This document shows positions 49,022 to 60,600 of a stretch of 64,000 nt of DNA, piece by piece; the first letter of the stretch is position 1, and each line of letters starts with the position of its first letter. The DNA lies in the NCBI GenBank assembly GCA_964019425.1, contig OZ025845.1:558001-622000 (forward strand), written 5' to 3'. The notes under the pieces were generated by a model that saw only the letters and a program-made list of their open reading frames with translations, did not search any database and was not told the DNA's origin. The translations under genes and the position numbers were made by a program. The DNA is from Flectonema sp. DT1601. Lineage: Eukaryota > Euglenozoa > Diplonemea > Diplonemida > Diplonemidae.

Positions 49022-49945
49022 TTCAGGAGGTTATTAATTATTTATTTCTATTTTTTTTTTCCTTTCAAAATACGATACTCTTATTAAGCATTCTGCGTGA
49101 AAAAAAAAAAACGAATTTTAGTTGCTGGTGATTTTTTTTTCCATCCAGCTATCTCTCTGTTCCTGCGTTCCTTCACCCGGTTCATGTGGGGTTTTTGGGG
49201 TATGTGGAAAAAAAAAAAAAAAATGGAAAATTATAAAAAACGACAGCCAACAACCAAAAAAACAAAACAAAAAAACAAAAAAACGTGTGTTTTTTCTTTA
49301 CATGTATTGAACTCATCGGGTTTTCTTATATATGCATATAGTGTGGTTTTTTTTTTCCTTCTTTTTTTTTTCTTCTTCCCTCTTCCGAACTTGTGTTACT
49401 GTTCTCTGTTAGAACTCTGGTGATTAAGGGATGTGGGGAGATAATTATCGCTATTTGGGTTTGTAGTTTAAAACTTTACTTTTCAAAAAAAAACAGGTTC
49501 CATAACAACAAAATTAATGAGCTTCTCTCAAATTGAGTGTCGCGGTATAGTCTTGCGACGTGTGCTGCTAAGACATAACTGGTTGACCTCTACTGTTACG
49601 GGTTACACCATTGTAACGGAGAACGTCTTCTGGTCAGTAAGACAAAAAAATAGTTTTCTCTTTTTATGTTTTTTCGTAATTTTCTTTGATTAACAACTAC
49701 AAATATTTTTCAGTCACAGTACTTGATATTAATTTTGTTTTTTAATACCTAAAGTTGTTACTGTTTTTACATTGCCAAAGTTTCACCCAATTGTTGTGTG
49801 CAGTCTTAGCATTAAATCTAATTCAGAATAGTCTTTTTTTTAGGTGATGAATATTTTGCTTTCATATCGCCGCTCTGATGAACTACCAGATTAGAAAATG
49901 TTCTTTTAATTAAGTTTATAATTAATCAGCCAAACACAATATAAA
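49022..49945. other. Intergenic region after HIBCH
   Basis: About 920 AT-rich bases with A/T runs and no supported gene or repeat. Confidence 0.5.
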
Positions 49946-50449
49946 ATGATGAGGCGCACTATTAGTTGTTTAAAGTGGTATGATCAACGTCATTTAAACA
50001 TTAATAAAGAAGGAGGTCACCAGACTCAGTATGGTAAAATTAGAGAAATGGCTGCTCCGGGTAAGGGAACTGGAATGGCGGTATGCATCTTTGTTTTTTT
50101 AAAAGAAAAAAAAAAAAAAAAAACACGTGAAAGTGTTTGCGAGTTGGGAAGGTGTTTGTTGTCGGCTTGCCCCCAACGAGCGACGTTATTTATAAACACA
50201 AAAATAAATAAACAGAATCGAGAATACTTTGACGTCGTCCCAACCAGTACCTATCAAAAATCTGTTGCCCGTCATAGGACACACAACAGAGAGAGTGTTC
50301 TTGAGGTCTGTTAATTTCTGTTTTTTTGTAATCTAATACACATTTTATCCGTTTCTAATTAAAAAAAAAAAAAAAAAAAACAGATTCTTCGTCAACCATA
50401 TTTCATTATGAGGAAGGAAGGAAGATCAGTGACATCGACTACAGAATAG
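49946..50449 (+). CDS. Small unrecognised protein, 96 residues
   Basis: Three exons join in phase: 49946-50080, 50216-50305 and 50384-50449 (TAG stop), each intron GT-AG and with an A- or T-run. The protein starts MMRRTISCLKWYDQRHLN and is basic (Arg, Lys, His), with a Tyr-rich centre (NREYFDVVPTSTYQ) and no membrane segment. No family recognised. The consistent phases and splice sites make it a real gene. Confidence 0.6.
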
Positions 50450-50745
50450 ACTGAAAAATTAAAGTTTCTTGTTTTTCAGATAACTTCTCACAGTGACGAT
50501 GGCTACTCTTGTCAAAAAGGGATAAGCAATCGAGCCTGCGGATTTCTTTTTTTAATGTTCAATTAAAAAAAGAAAAAAAACCTATCGATGCAAACACTAT
50601 GGGGTGTTGTAATATTAGGAAAGTAGGTTTTTCAGGCCTTGTTCAGGTTCATTTATGTTACCACACAAAAACGGTGGATTTCTTTTTTGTATGTAAGTGC
50701 ATTTGTTATATTCAAGAAAAAGTTTTCCTCTCCCATCAGGTGAGT

Positions 50746-53700
50746 ATGTCGCTGCGAGTTGTGGTGGTAGCAGCGATACTGACACTTGTTAACTGTCAAT
50801 GTGCATTTAATAGTCTTGGGATTTTTAGAGGAACGACTAGGTATGACGGAATAACCATCGGTACAACATCTACTGTTGTTACTCCTTCTCCAGCTAGTCA
50901 GATAGGATGTGTTGTTGGTGGTGGATTACCAGTTGGAACCTCTTGTACCTTCACAGCAGCTGGTTATATTGGATCAGTGATTGCTTCATGTGACGCAACT
51001 GGTTGGGTATACTCACCATCAAACACGTTGAGTCCTTTAAACTGCCCAAATTACTTTTCAGTTGGCCTCTCAGCTTCCGGAACTCATTTAGTTGGTGAAC
51101 GTCTTTCGTATACTTGTTCTCCTGGAACCTATTGCTCTACGGATCCTTGTGAGGCTGCCTGTGATGAAACTACACCGGGTTTCTTTGCAGTAACTCCTCC
51201 TCTTACTTGCACTAGTATGTCTTTATATTCATAGTCAATGTTTCTATGAAAGAATAAAATAACAAAATAAATCAATACAGCTAATTGCCTAATAGGAAAC
51301 ACTCCAGGAATGACAGTTGCTGTTACTGTTCAGGGTAGTGGAGGTGCGAGTTGTTTTGGAACAACCGTACCAGGGATTACTTACAGTCCGACTTGTTCTG
51401 TTTCTGCTTCAACCGGATACGTTTGTACTGGACTACCACTTTCTGGATTGCGTTGCTCTGGTAGTAATCCTTTGATTCCTCCATCGGTAAGTTGTGATGA
51501 GAATATGTGTCTTCCTTCAACCATAACCACTACTGGAGTTATTGGTGATCCCTCAAACGGATTCCCCTGTAGTATTGCCGCTGGTGGTGTTATCCTTAAT
51601 GTAATCACTACCACATCGTGTGATGTTATGTGTGATCAGGCATCAGGTTACGAATTGAAGAAGGGTATGTCTTTTGTTTATTCTTCAACCGATTCCATAA
51701 TAAAAAAAAAACCTAAACAAACAACACAACTACAGGAACTTTCAATTGTGGTAGTGTCGGAAATCTTGCTGCGGGTCAGGCAGCTACAACAACATTAACA
51801 TCGTGTGAGACTGTACCGTGTCCAGTAAACTCTCAAAGGGTAACTAGTACTTCATGCAGCTGTCAGAATGGTTACATAGGAGGTGTTACTTATAACGGTA
51901 CGTCATATGTTGGGATGTGTCACAGACCAGGTATAAAGATAACAGGAAGGGTTGGCGGAGGAATTACATCAGAAGCAGGTCTTCAAGACACCGTTACTGT
52001 CGAGTTGGAGTCCCAACCAACTGTTGTCGTTACTTTGACTGCCAGCACTGATACCGTCACTGAAGGTGTCGTTTCTCCGACTTCGATTACTTTTTCAACA
52101 ACTAATTGGAATACTCCGCAGACTTTAACTGTGACTGGTGTTGATGACTTGATTCAAGACGCAGGTGTTCCTTATAAGGTATGATTTTATAGCACTTATA
52201 CGAGTTGGTGACAAATTACCAAAATAGAATTAACAACAATCTCAAACAGGTTATTGTCGACTCTGTATCTGGTGATCCCGAGTACAATGGACTCTCAGCC
52301 TACTGGGATCTGGTCAACAACGACAACGACGCAGCCGCAATTGCTAAAAGTCTTCCTTTTACTGGAATGCCGCAAACAACTTCCGAAGACGGAACCAGCG
52401 GTTATATATCATTCAATACTAGAACCCGTCCTCTGTCAAACGTAGAGATTAGGTGTTCCAGTTCGATTCCCGGTGAAGGATTATTACAGCCTGAAAGAAT
52501 CACGATTGTACCATCCCAATGGAATATCGTCCATACTATAAATGTTGTTGGACAGGATGATGATGTAGTAGATGGAGGGATAGCGTACTCTGTTAGTTGT
52601 GTGGTGTCTTCGAATGATGCATTTTATGATGGTTTTGTGTTGACCAATTCAGACTTTGTTAATAACGATAACGACTCTGCTGCGATTGTATTTTCCAATA
52701 CTGCTATACTACTATACGAGGATCCTAATTCCAGTTCTAAGTCTGCTAATATATCACTGAAATTGGCATCAATGCCGACGTCAAGTGTCACTGTTCTCAT
52801 CACTTCAAATGATCCAAGTGAGTCGCTTTTATCAGTCTTTCCTGTTGTTAGTTATTCACCGACTCTCACTATTGTTATCGCTCCTGCGGATTGGGATCAG
52901 TTAGTGGTGTTTTCTGTTAAGGCTGTGGATGATAATGAGGTTGATGGTGATCAGTTTGGTTCATTATTTATAACAATAACAACAACAGACACGGGTTACT
53001 CTGCATTGTCGACGTCAATCATTTCTGTACGGACTATTGATTGGAACGTTGCCGGAGTAATGTTTTGTAATAATTTCACGTCCACCACGAGTTGTGATGA
53101 TAGAACAACAGCGTTGATTCCAGGAGAAACTCAAGAACAGAATAATGGCGTTGACGATATCAGAGTTAGATTGACGACGAAACCAACATCATCAGTCACT
53201 CTTCAATGGTCAAGTTCTGATACAACAGAAGGAGTCTTACAAACGGATACTCTGACATTCACAACAGTTAATTGGGGAACATGGCAGACCATAACTGTTA
53301 CAGGACAAGATGACGCTATAGATGATGGTGACGTCTGGTATCAAATAGACTACGTCAGCCTCACAACAACAGACGTCAACTATAACAGTTATGGTCGTAC
53401 GTTAGTACCAACGAGTGGATTGTCTTCAGTAAATCTGGTTTCAGAACCTTCTCGATTCCTCAGAGCAACTCTCCTCAACATAGACAATGATGTTGATGAG
53501 TGTAGGTTATCAACCACTGTTTGTTCTTATAACTGCGTAGATCCAGACCTTAGAAACCTAAATGACTGGACGTGTAATTGTCTTTGGCCGAATCAGGGAA
53601 CGAATACCACCGCAACTGATGCTTCTTGCTTTCTCGATGAGTGTTTGTCTCGCAGTCAAGTTTGTTTATTGGCTTCACAGACATGTATTGATGTTGACAT

Positions 53701-56700
53701 GGCTACTAACAGTACTGGTGATTGGGAATGTGAATGTCTAGCTCCGTCAACGGGATGGAATGGTGTTGCTCAGGCTGCCATGTGTAACTTTGATGAATGT
53801 ATCTTACACAATAATGTCTGTACGTCTAGTGATGTTGGTCAAAGACAGTCGTGTGTTGATCCAAACACAGATTTCCTTTCACGAAATGATTGGTATTGTC
53901 TCTGCAGTCCTCCTCGCAATGGTACAAACGTAACTGCTAAGGCAACCTGCACTATCGATGAATGCAACAGTACTACTACTTGTGTTTCTCCTGGATTTTG
54001 CGTTGATCCGGACTTGAACCCACTATCATCGAATAACTATTTCTGTGATTGTCCATTACCCTACACCAGCAACCAATCAACTGAGATTGCTCGTCTTGCA
54101 TATAGAGGAGCGATTTGTTATTTTGATGAATGCACTGTCCAAAGTAATAATGATACCTGTACGAGGGGTAATAATATGCAAGAATGCTTTGATACCGACA
54201 CTAATGCTTTATCATTGAATGATTGGGTTTGTAGATGTATTTCACCAGCTGTTGGGACAGCACAGTTAATGACATCAATAACATGTGACTATGATGAATG
54301 TTTAAGGAACTCAACCGTTACATGTGATCCAGGTGTGTGGTGGCATTCAGGAACTGGTAACGGATTCGGTCATGCTTACAACCAGTCGTGTTTTGATGTA
54401 AACATAAACGCAAATTCACTCCATGACTGGAGATGTGCATGTGACTTTCCTGCTGTTGGTTCTGCTGATTTGCAACCAGCAATCTGTACTGTCGATGAAT
54501 GTGTTTTGGGAAGAGCGACATGCGGAACTGAAACTGTTTGCGTGGATCCAAACACCAACACTCACGATCTCAGTTCAGCTAACGATTGGTATTGCATCTG
54601 TCCTTATCCTCAGGTTTTTAATACAACTTTTCACACTCAGGGTAATTTCACTGTTTCTCCTTCAAGTCACAGACCTCCATCGTGTATTCTTGATGAATGT
54701 TTAGTTAATTCTGTTATATGCGAGGCATCAAGTCAGACTTGCATGGATCCTAACACCTCAATATCATCAGTAGGTGATTGGGGTTGTACTTGTGTTACTG
54801 AAACAACGTCTGAATTCTCAAATCAATCTGTTGCCACATGCTTATTAGATGAATGTATGCTTCAATCAACTACTTGTGGACCATCTCAGGGTTGTAATGA
54901 TACAAATAAAGCTGCTGATAGTCGTCGTGATTGGAATTGTACCTGTCCTGCTGGACAGAATGGTTTGTTTTTTGTTATTTTATTAGATTTTTTTTGTACC
55001 TACAAACCCATTGTTCGGTAGAAAGAGAATTGTGGCAGCGTAACTACCTATTCCTTTATTAGGATTTTCTACCGGTTGCGCACAAACAAAATAAAAGTGT
55101 GAGTTAGTAAGTAAAAAGTGAAGTTTGCCGATTCTTTTTTACATTGTCTGTACCTGTTATAACTATCAAACAAATAGGTTCCAGCCTCGGAGGACCAGCC
55201 AACTGTCACATAGATGAATGCGAGACTTTTGATTGTGGGACTAACCAAACTTGCACTGACAGGAACACGTCATTTGATTCAAGACATGATTTTTATTGTA
55301 CCTGTGACAGTCCTTGGGAAGGTGAAATGAGAGCATGGGTAGCTGTGTGTGTTCACAATGAATGTGATATAAATAAACCAACATGTGAACAGGTTAATCA
55401 AGATTGTATTGACCCGACGAATGGGCTTGATGATTGGAGATGTGTCTGCAGATCACCTTGGGTTGGGGCAGACGGAAATCAAGAAGCTGCGATGTGTATG
55501 TACGATGAATGCATTACTATAACACATTGTGATGACTTTGGTCAAGACTGCGTTGATTTGGATAAGTTTTCTTCAGACTCTTGGGTTTGTAAATGTAGAT
55601 CACCTCTAAGTGGAAATGATGGTGTTGGTGAAGCGGCAGTCTGTACAATTGACGAGTGCAGTGATCCACTGATTGACGCTATTTGTGTAAACTCCAATCA
55701 GGTTTGTAGCGATGATGACATCACTTCACAAAACAACTGGAAGTGCAGCTGTGCTCCTCCTCTGGCTGGTGTCTCAACGGCATCAGCCGCTCTTTGCACT
55801 GTCGATTTATGTGTGGGCCTAGCAGCAGCAACATGTACGTCAGTTGGTCAAACTTGTACTCAAAGAGGGATTCAGTGGTACTGTGACTGTCTACCTCCTT
55901 CAATGGGGAACTCATCTCTTCAAAGTACAGCTAGTTGTAGACTGGATCAGTGTTCTGGAATGGGAGGTGACGAGGAATGTTCGAAATTCGGTCAAGTCTG
56001 CAAAGACGACGGCACTGGTTGGAAATGTCACTGCCGAGAACCATACACTGGATCTCCTGTCCAAGGGAAGGCTACTTGTCTTTTGGATGAATGTTCGATA
56101 AAACCTCGTTGTAATCTTCCTTTTCAAATTTGCATTGATCAGAACAATTTAAAGACATCAGACTGGTTATGTAGATGTCAATCACCCTCAGTCGGTAACG
56201 ATTCTCTTATATCAGATGCAGTCTGTGTCTGGGATGAATGCAGTCCAGGATCAAACAAACAAATTGAATGTTCGAATTTAGGTCAAAGTTGTCTCGACTC
56301 AGACCCAACAACTAAGAATATGAATAACTCAAAATGTATTCTTTGCACGGAAGCATCGAAAGAGTGTAATACGAATTTAAAAACAGAGTGTGACAACTCT
56401 GCCATAAGAGGTATTTGTGAGAGAGATGGAAATCAAAGATGCTTTGATCGGAATATAACAACACTCAATGATTGGGAATGTGTTTGTCAGGAGCCGCTTA
56501 TCGGAAGATCTGTTGCATCAAGAGCTGTGTGTGTAAATCCCACGGATCTCGCAGTTGACAACGCTGCCAATGTCCGAAGCTCAACAAACAACGATGGTGA
56601 GAATTTTCCGATCGCTCTTCTGATCGTAGCTATCGTTTTGCCTATCGTCTGTGCTTCTGGTTTGCTTATTTGGCAGAAAAATAAAAGAGCGAAGAAGAAA

Positions 56701-56961
56701 AAGAAGTACTCCGATGATGATTTTTTTGACTCACCATCGAAAGATGTTGATGTGGCAACACCGTTATCGGGAAATAAACCACCGCCAGTTGAAGTTAAAC
56801 CTGTGCACGACGATTTTACGTTTTCGAGACACCCAGTTAAACAGGAAATAAACGACGACTTTGATTTTGGTTATAGTAATTACAAACCATCTGGTGTGTC
56901 AAATGCTAACGTTTCTTACAAGAGACCGCTTGGAAGAGGTGTCGATGTTACTGTTGTATAA
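50746..56961 (+). CDS. Large type I membrane protein with Calx-beta-like and Cys-rich repeats
   Basis: Five exons join in phase: 50746-51214, 51281-51664, 51736-52178, 52250-54962 and 55178-56961 (TAA stop), about 1,930 residues. A signal peptide (MSLRVVVVAAILTLVNC) is followed by Cys-rich modules. Three to four Calx-beta-like repeats come next, each with an EGV..P...TF...NW..PQT.TVTG.DD core. About 20 Cys-rich repeats of 40-50 residues follow, built as C..D.N....DW.C.C..P ... C..DEC, resembling EGF-like modules. One transmembrane helix (ALLIVAIVLPIVCASGLLIW) leads to a basic then acidic tail. The last residues VTVV fit a class I PDZ ligand. Likely a cell-surface adhesion or recognition protein; ligand unknown. 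Confidence 0.82.
54988..55092 (+). repeat. Short dispersed repeat, copy 2, in an intron
   Basis: Matches 7551-7670 (see there). It lies in intron 4 of the Calx-beta/Cys-rich gene, in the same orientation as the gene. Confidence 0.6.
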
Positions 56962-57628
56962 ATTTATTAATTTAAATTCGTACTTAAAAATACTTCGTTT
57001 TATTCCCTTGATTGGGTTGCTTTAATAACAGCTTTTCTGTTTTTTTTTTATATGTTCCACACTATTTGTGAAGCCCTCTCTAGGAGGCGTCAGTCGTAGG
57101 TTGATATATTTTTTTTTTTTTTTTTTGCATTGTCAAAACCGAACAACAAAATCACGGTCTCTCCCTTTTCATTAAAAGGGTTTATATAGAAATTTAAAAG
57201 TCGAAGTTTATGTAACAAATTTTTTTTTTCTTAACTCTCAAACAGATTTTACGAGAGAAAAGAAAATAGGAAAAAAAAAAACACGAAACCATATATTTAT
57301 TTTTGTTTCTTTTTTTTAAGGTTTGTTTATTATGTTTAGTTTTTTTTTTTTTTTTTTTTCCCTTTCTGATTCAATCAGCTGATTGTAGCTGTTTTTTTCT
57401 TTTCTTTTTTAAAGGAGGGGAAAAAAAAGAAAAAAAAAAAAGCAATTCTTTTTTTTTTTAAAATTGTTCCTGGAATTTTATTTTAAAGTTCCTTTTGTTT
57501 TGAATATTATGTCTCTCGTCAATGTATACATTTTTGTAAAATTTCTTTTTTTTTTTTTTTTGTCTCTCCGAGACCAGGAAAAATCACCAAAAAAAAAAAA
57601 AAAAAAAAAAAGCGAGCGAGAGAGTGAA
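56962..57628. other. Intergenic region with dense homopolymers
   Basis: Nearly 700 bases made largely of A and T runs (for example 57109-57126, 57340-57359, 57549-57561, 57590-57611). No gene. The A-run just upstream of the GTPase/helicase ATG is probably in its 5' UTR. Confidence 0.5.
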
Positions 57629-60600
57629 ATGGGAGTATCAACAAGCAATCCGAGACTACTCGTAGTTGGCTGTCGTGATAGCGGTAAGAGTTCACTGATA
57701 ACTTCATTACGATCACTTGAATGGGAATTCGTTGAAATCGGCTGCAACGGATTCTCTGAAATGGATTTGATGAGGCCTCTCGTACGAAATGAAATAGAAA
57801 GCAAGACTATAACAGGAATCATAATAACAATAAATCCAATGGAATTGTTACCCGAGAGAATCAATGTAGGCAAGGCCATCTTATCGGAAATTAGTATCCA
57901 ACAGAACTGTCCTCCAGTTCTGGTTGTAGTTACCAAAACAGATACACTAACAGATTCCAACCACCAACACAGCTATTTGAAATTTTCATTTTTACCTTCT
58001 GTGAATTCTCCGTTTGTTGAGCTTTCATCTCTGCAAATTCGAACTAAAAAGTGTGGTATTTGTGTCCCGTCTTCGGTGTATAATCCGGGTGGTTCTCACC
58101 GAGAGACGGTATCGACCTTGGCTAAAAATGATGTAAAAAATGAAAAAAAAATCATTTGGAAGGATTCGAACTTGAAGCCAGTTATCATACTTGAGTTTGA
58201 TACTCCGTTGAAGGATTTTGAATTTCAGATGAGTGGAACTGAAGGAGGATGTTTTCCGGGTTTTGTAAAAGTTGAGGGAAGTGTTGATGGCAGGTTGTGG
58301 GCTTTGGTTTCTGAAGTTCAGCATCAATCTGATGACCCCTTCCTTGAAGGGACCTGTCGGAGTCTCATAGCAATTGATGAGGTGATGAATACTTACAAAG
58401 TTGAATCACTTTTAAAAAATAACCGTTGGGTTCTACAGGTCTGTTCCACAACAACCCATCAAGGACTCCATCAAATTAAAAACTGGATATCATCCTTGGT
58501 GAGTTAACGACTCACTTATTTGATTTGATGATGATGATGATAAAAAAATGTACATATTTTTTTTTCTTCTCCCCATTCAGTCCGACCCTCTCTATAAGAT
58601 GGGTGGATCAGCAATATGGAAAAAACCAGCTGAGGCTGCCAAACTTAAATTAACATTTTTAGATCTATGTTCGATACATCCAAAACTTTCTGAATACTAT
58701 GAACGTGAGGATATGAGAGCAGATGCTGCTGCGGCAAAGATCTTATTTATTGATTATTCTGAGGAGGCTACGTCTTTGAAAGTGGGTGTTTACCGAGAAT
58801 GGAATAAGTTGGGACTGCTGTGCGCTAAGGGTGTTCCTTGGGAATTGGTCGGGGAACCCGTCAGACATCATGTTGTAAAATATACTGCTGAGAAAATAAA
58901 ATACCAACGACAAGATGCTATTAAGGAGATGTATCGAATTCGGGAAGAAGAAAAGAAAATTGAAACTGAAAAAGAAGCAGCGAGAATTCAACAGCGAAGA
59001 CGTGAAGGTCTTCAACGTGATTTCGGAAGTGGTCAAGTCGTATCAGGACAAGTTGTAATGATTGATGTTGAGATAGGAAAAGGTGAAATCTTAATACCCG
59101 GAAGGAATACGAATGCTCACTTCGATCTTGAATGGATCGAATATGGTTTAAAACGAATCTCAATAAGCGACAGAGTAAAATGCACTCTCGTTCCATCAAA
59201 ACGCTCTCGCGAAGAAGTCGTTGGTGTCAGACCTGAAATCGATCGTGTGCTAAGCGCATCAGATATTTCAGCATTTTGTAATCTCTGCAGAGTATCAATA
59301 AAACCAGAAGAAGTGATTACCAGAATATTAGTTTCTCTCCCCGACTGGCATACTTTACTAAAATACCTCGACACCAGACCTACCACTGTTGGTGGCAGTG
59401 ATGGTCCTTCTTGGCAGGACTGCGTGTCCTCAATAATTGAGCTTTGCTCATTCCCTAGATTATTAGAACCTAGATATCGGAGTGTGTTACAAAAATTCTA
59501 CCAACAGTGTCAGCACACACCACTTCCGTACCTCGTAAAGGAAATATGTAAGACTGTCTCTGATGAGGTTGACATCGTTAGAGGAGTCGACATCGCTGTT
59601 TTTACTGAGAAATTAAGAAATTTTTCACACAAGACTGGGAGGCCTTCTGACATGCCTGAGAACTACTATTCATCCATTGTAGCCCTACTCGAGAGATTAC
59701 ATAAAGCATACACTGCCTTGGAGTCACAGTCGGTGATCGATAAAAAGAAAGCAGATAAACTACAAACGATTATATCGCGTATTACAACGGTGTGTATTTA
59801 TTTAAACCAGTAGTTTTCATTATTTTCGTTGGGTTTCCGAGAGTCTACCTCAGTTTCTGAGTCAGCGGCAAGACCTTGTTCCCTTGCGTGTTGTTAGTGT
59901 GTTCAGGGGAATCACTGCGGAAGGATAGCCAATCGCTAGACCTTAATAGAGTGGTACGAATATATAAAGAAAAAATAATGCTGTTCCGACAACTATGACG
60001 AGTTCTTGAAGAAGACTTTCATAACTATAAATAAAACAAACAAACAGGTAACCGTAGATCACAGTTCCTTCCCAACGTTTGAATGGTTTAATGAAGACCC
60101 GTCTTGTGTTGCTCATCCAATGAACCCAAAACATATGGTACTTGTTGTTTTTTTTATTATATAGGGTTGTTGTTACCCAACAAGGAAACACAAAGAAAAA
60201 AAAAATAATATAAAAAAAACCAAACCAAAACAGTACTTAACAACTAAGCTACCATGGAAGACAGTTGATCAGTATGTTGGGACTCATTTCTCTCTTCTGA
60301 AGGGAGAAATGTTCTCAACTTCTGTGAAGAGTATTTTATATCATTCAGAAGGAGGATACGAACCCGAACATCCGAGTGAAATCCGTGACATGAAAATGGC
60401 CACGACCCAATATTCTGGTATTAAATACGTGGCTGAAGCAATTGGAGACAGAGGAATTTGGTTGTTGTTGTCATTTAACAAACCAAAAGACTTCATCCCA
60501 TTTAAGTGTTTTAAAAGAGATGTCCTCGTGTGTATCACAAATGGGAAACCTTGGGAAGGAGAGAATAAGGTACGAATTAACAATCAATTTTTTGTCAAAA

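Noticed and set aside
58581-59813. Separate gene ending at TAG 59813 before an independent helicase gene
   Set aside because: A GT donor at 59790 and a CAG acceptor before 60234 join in phase, and exon 3 lacks an ATG before the conserved THFSLL segment. Kept as the alternative model to test.
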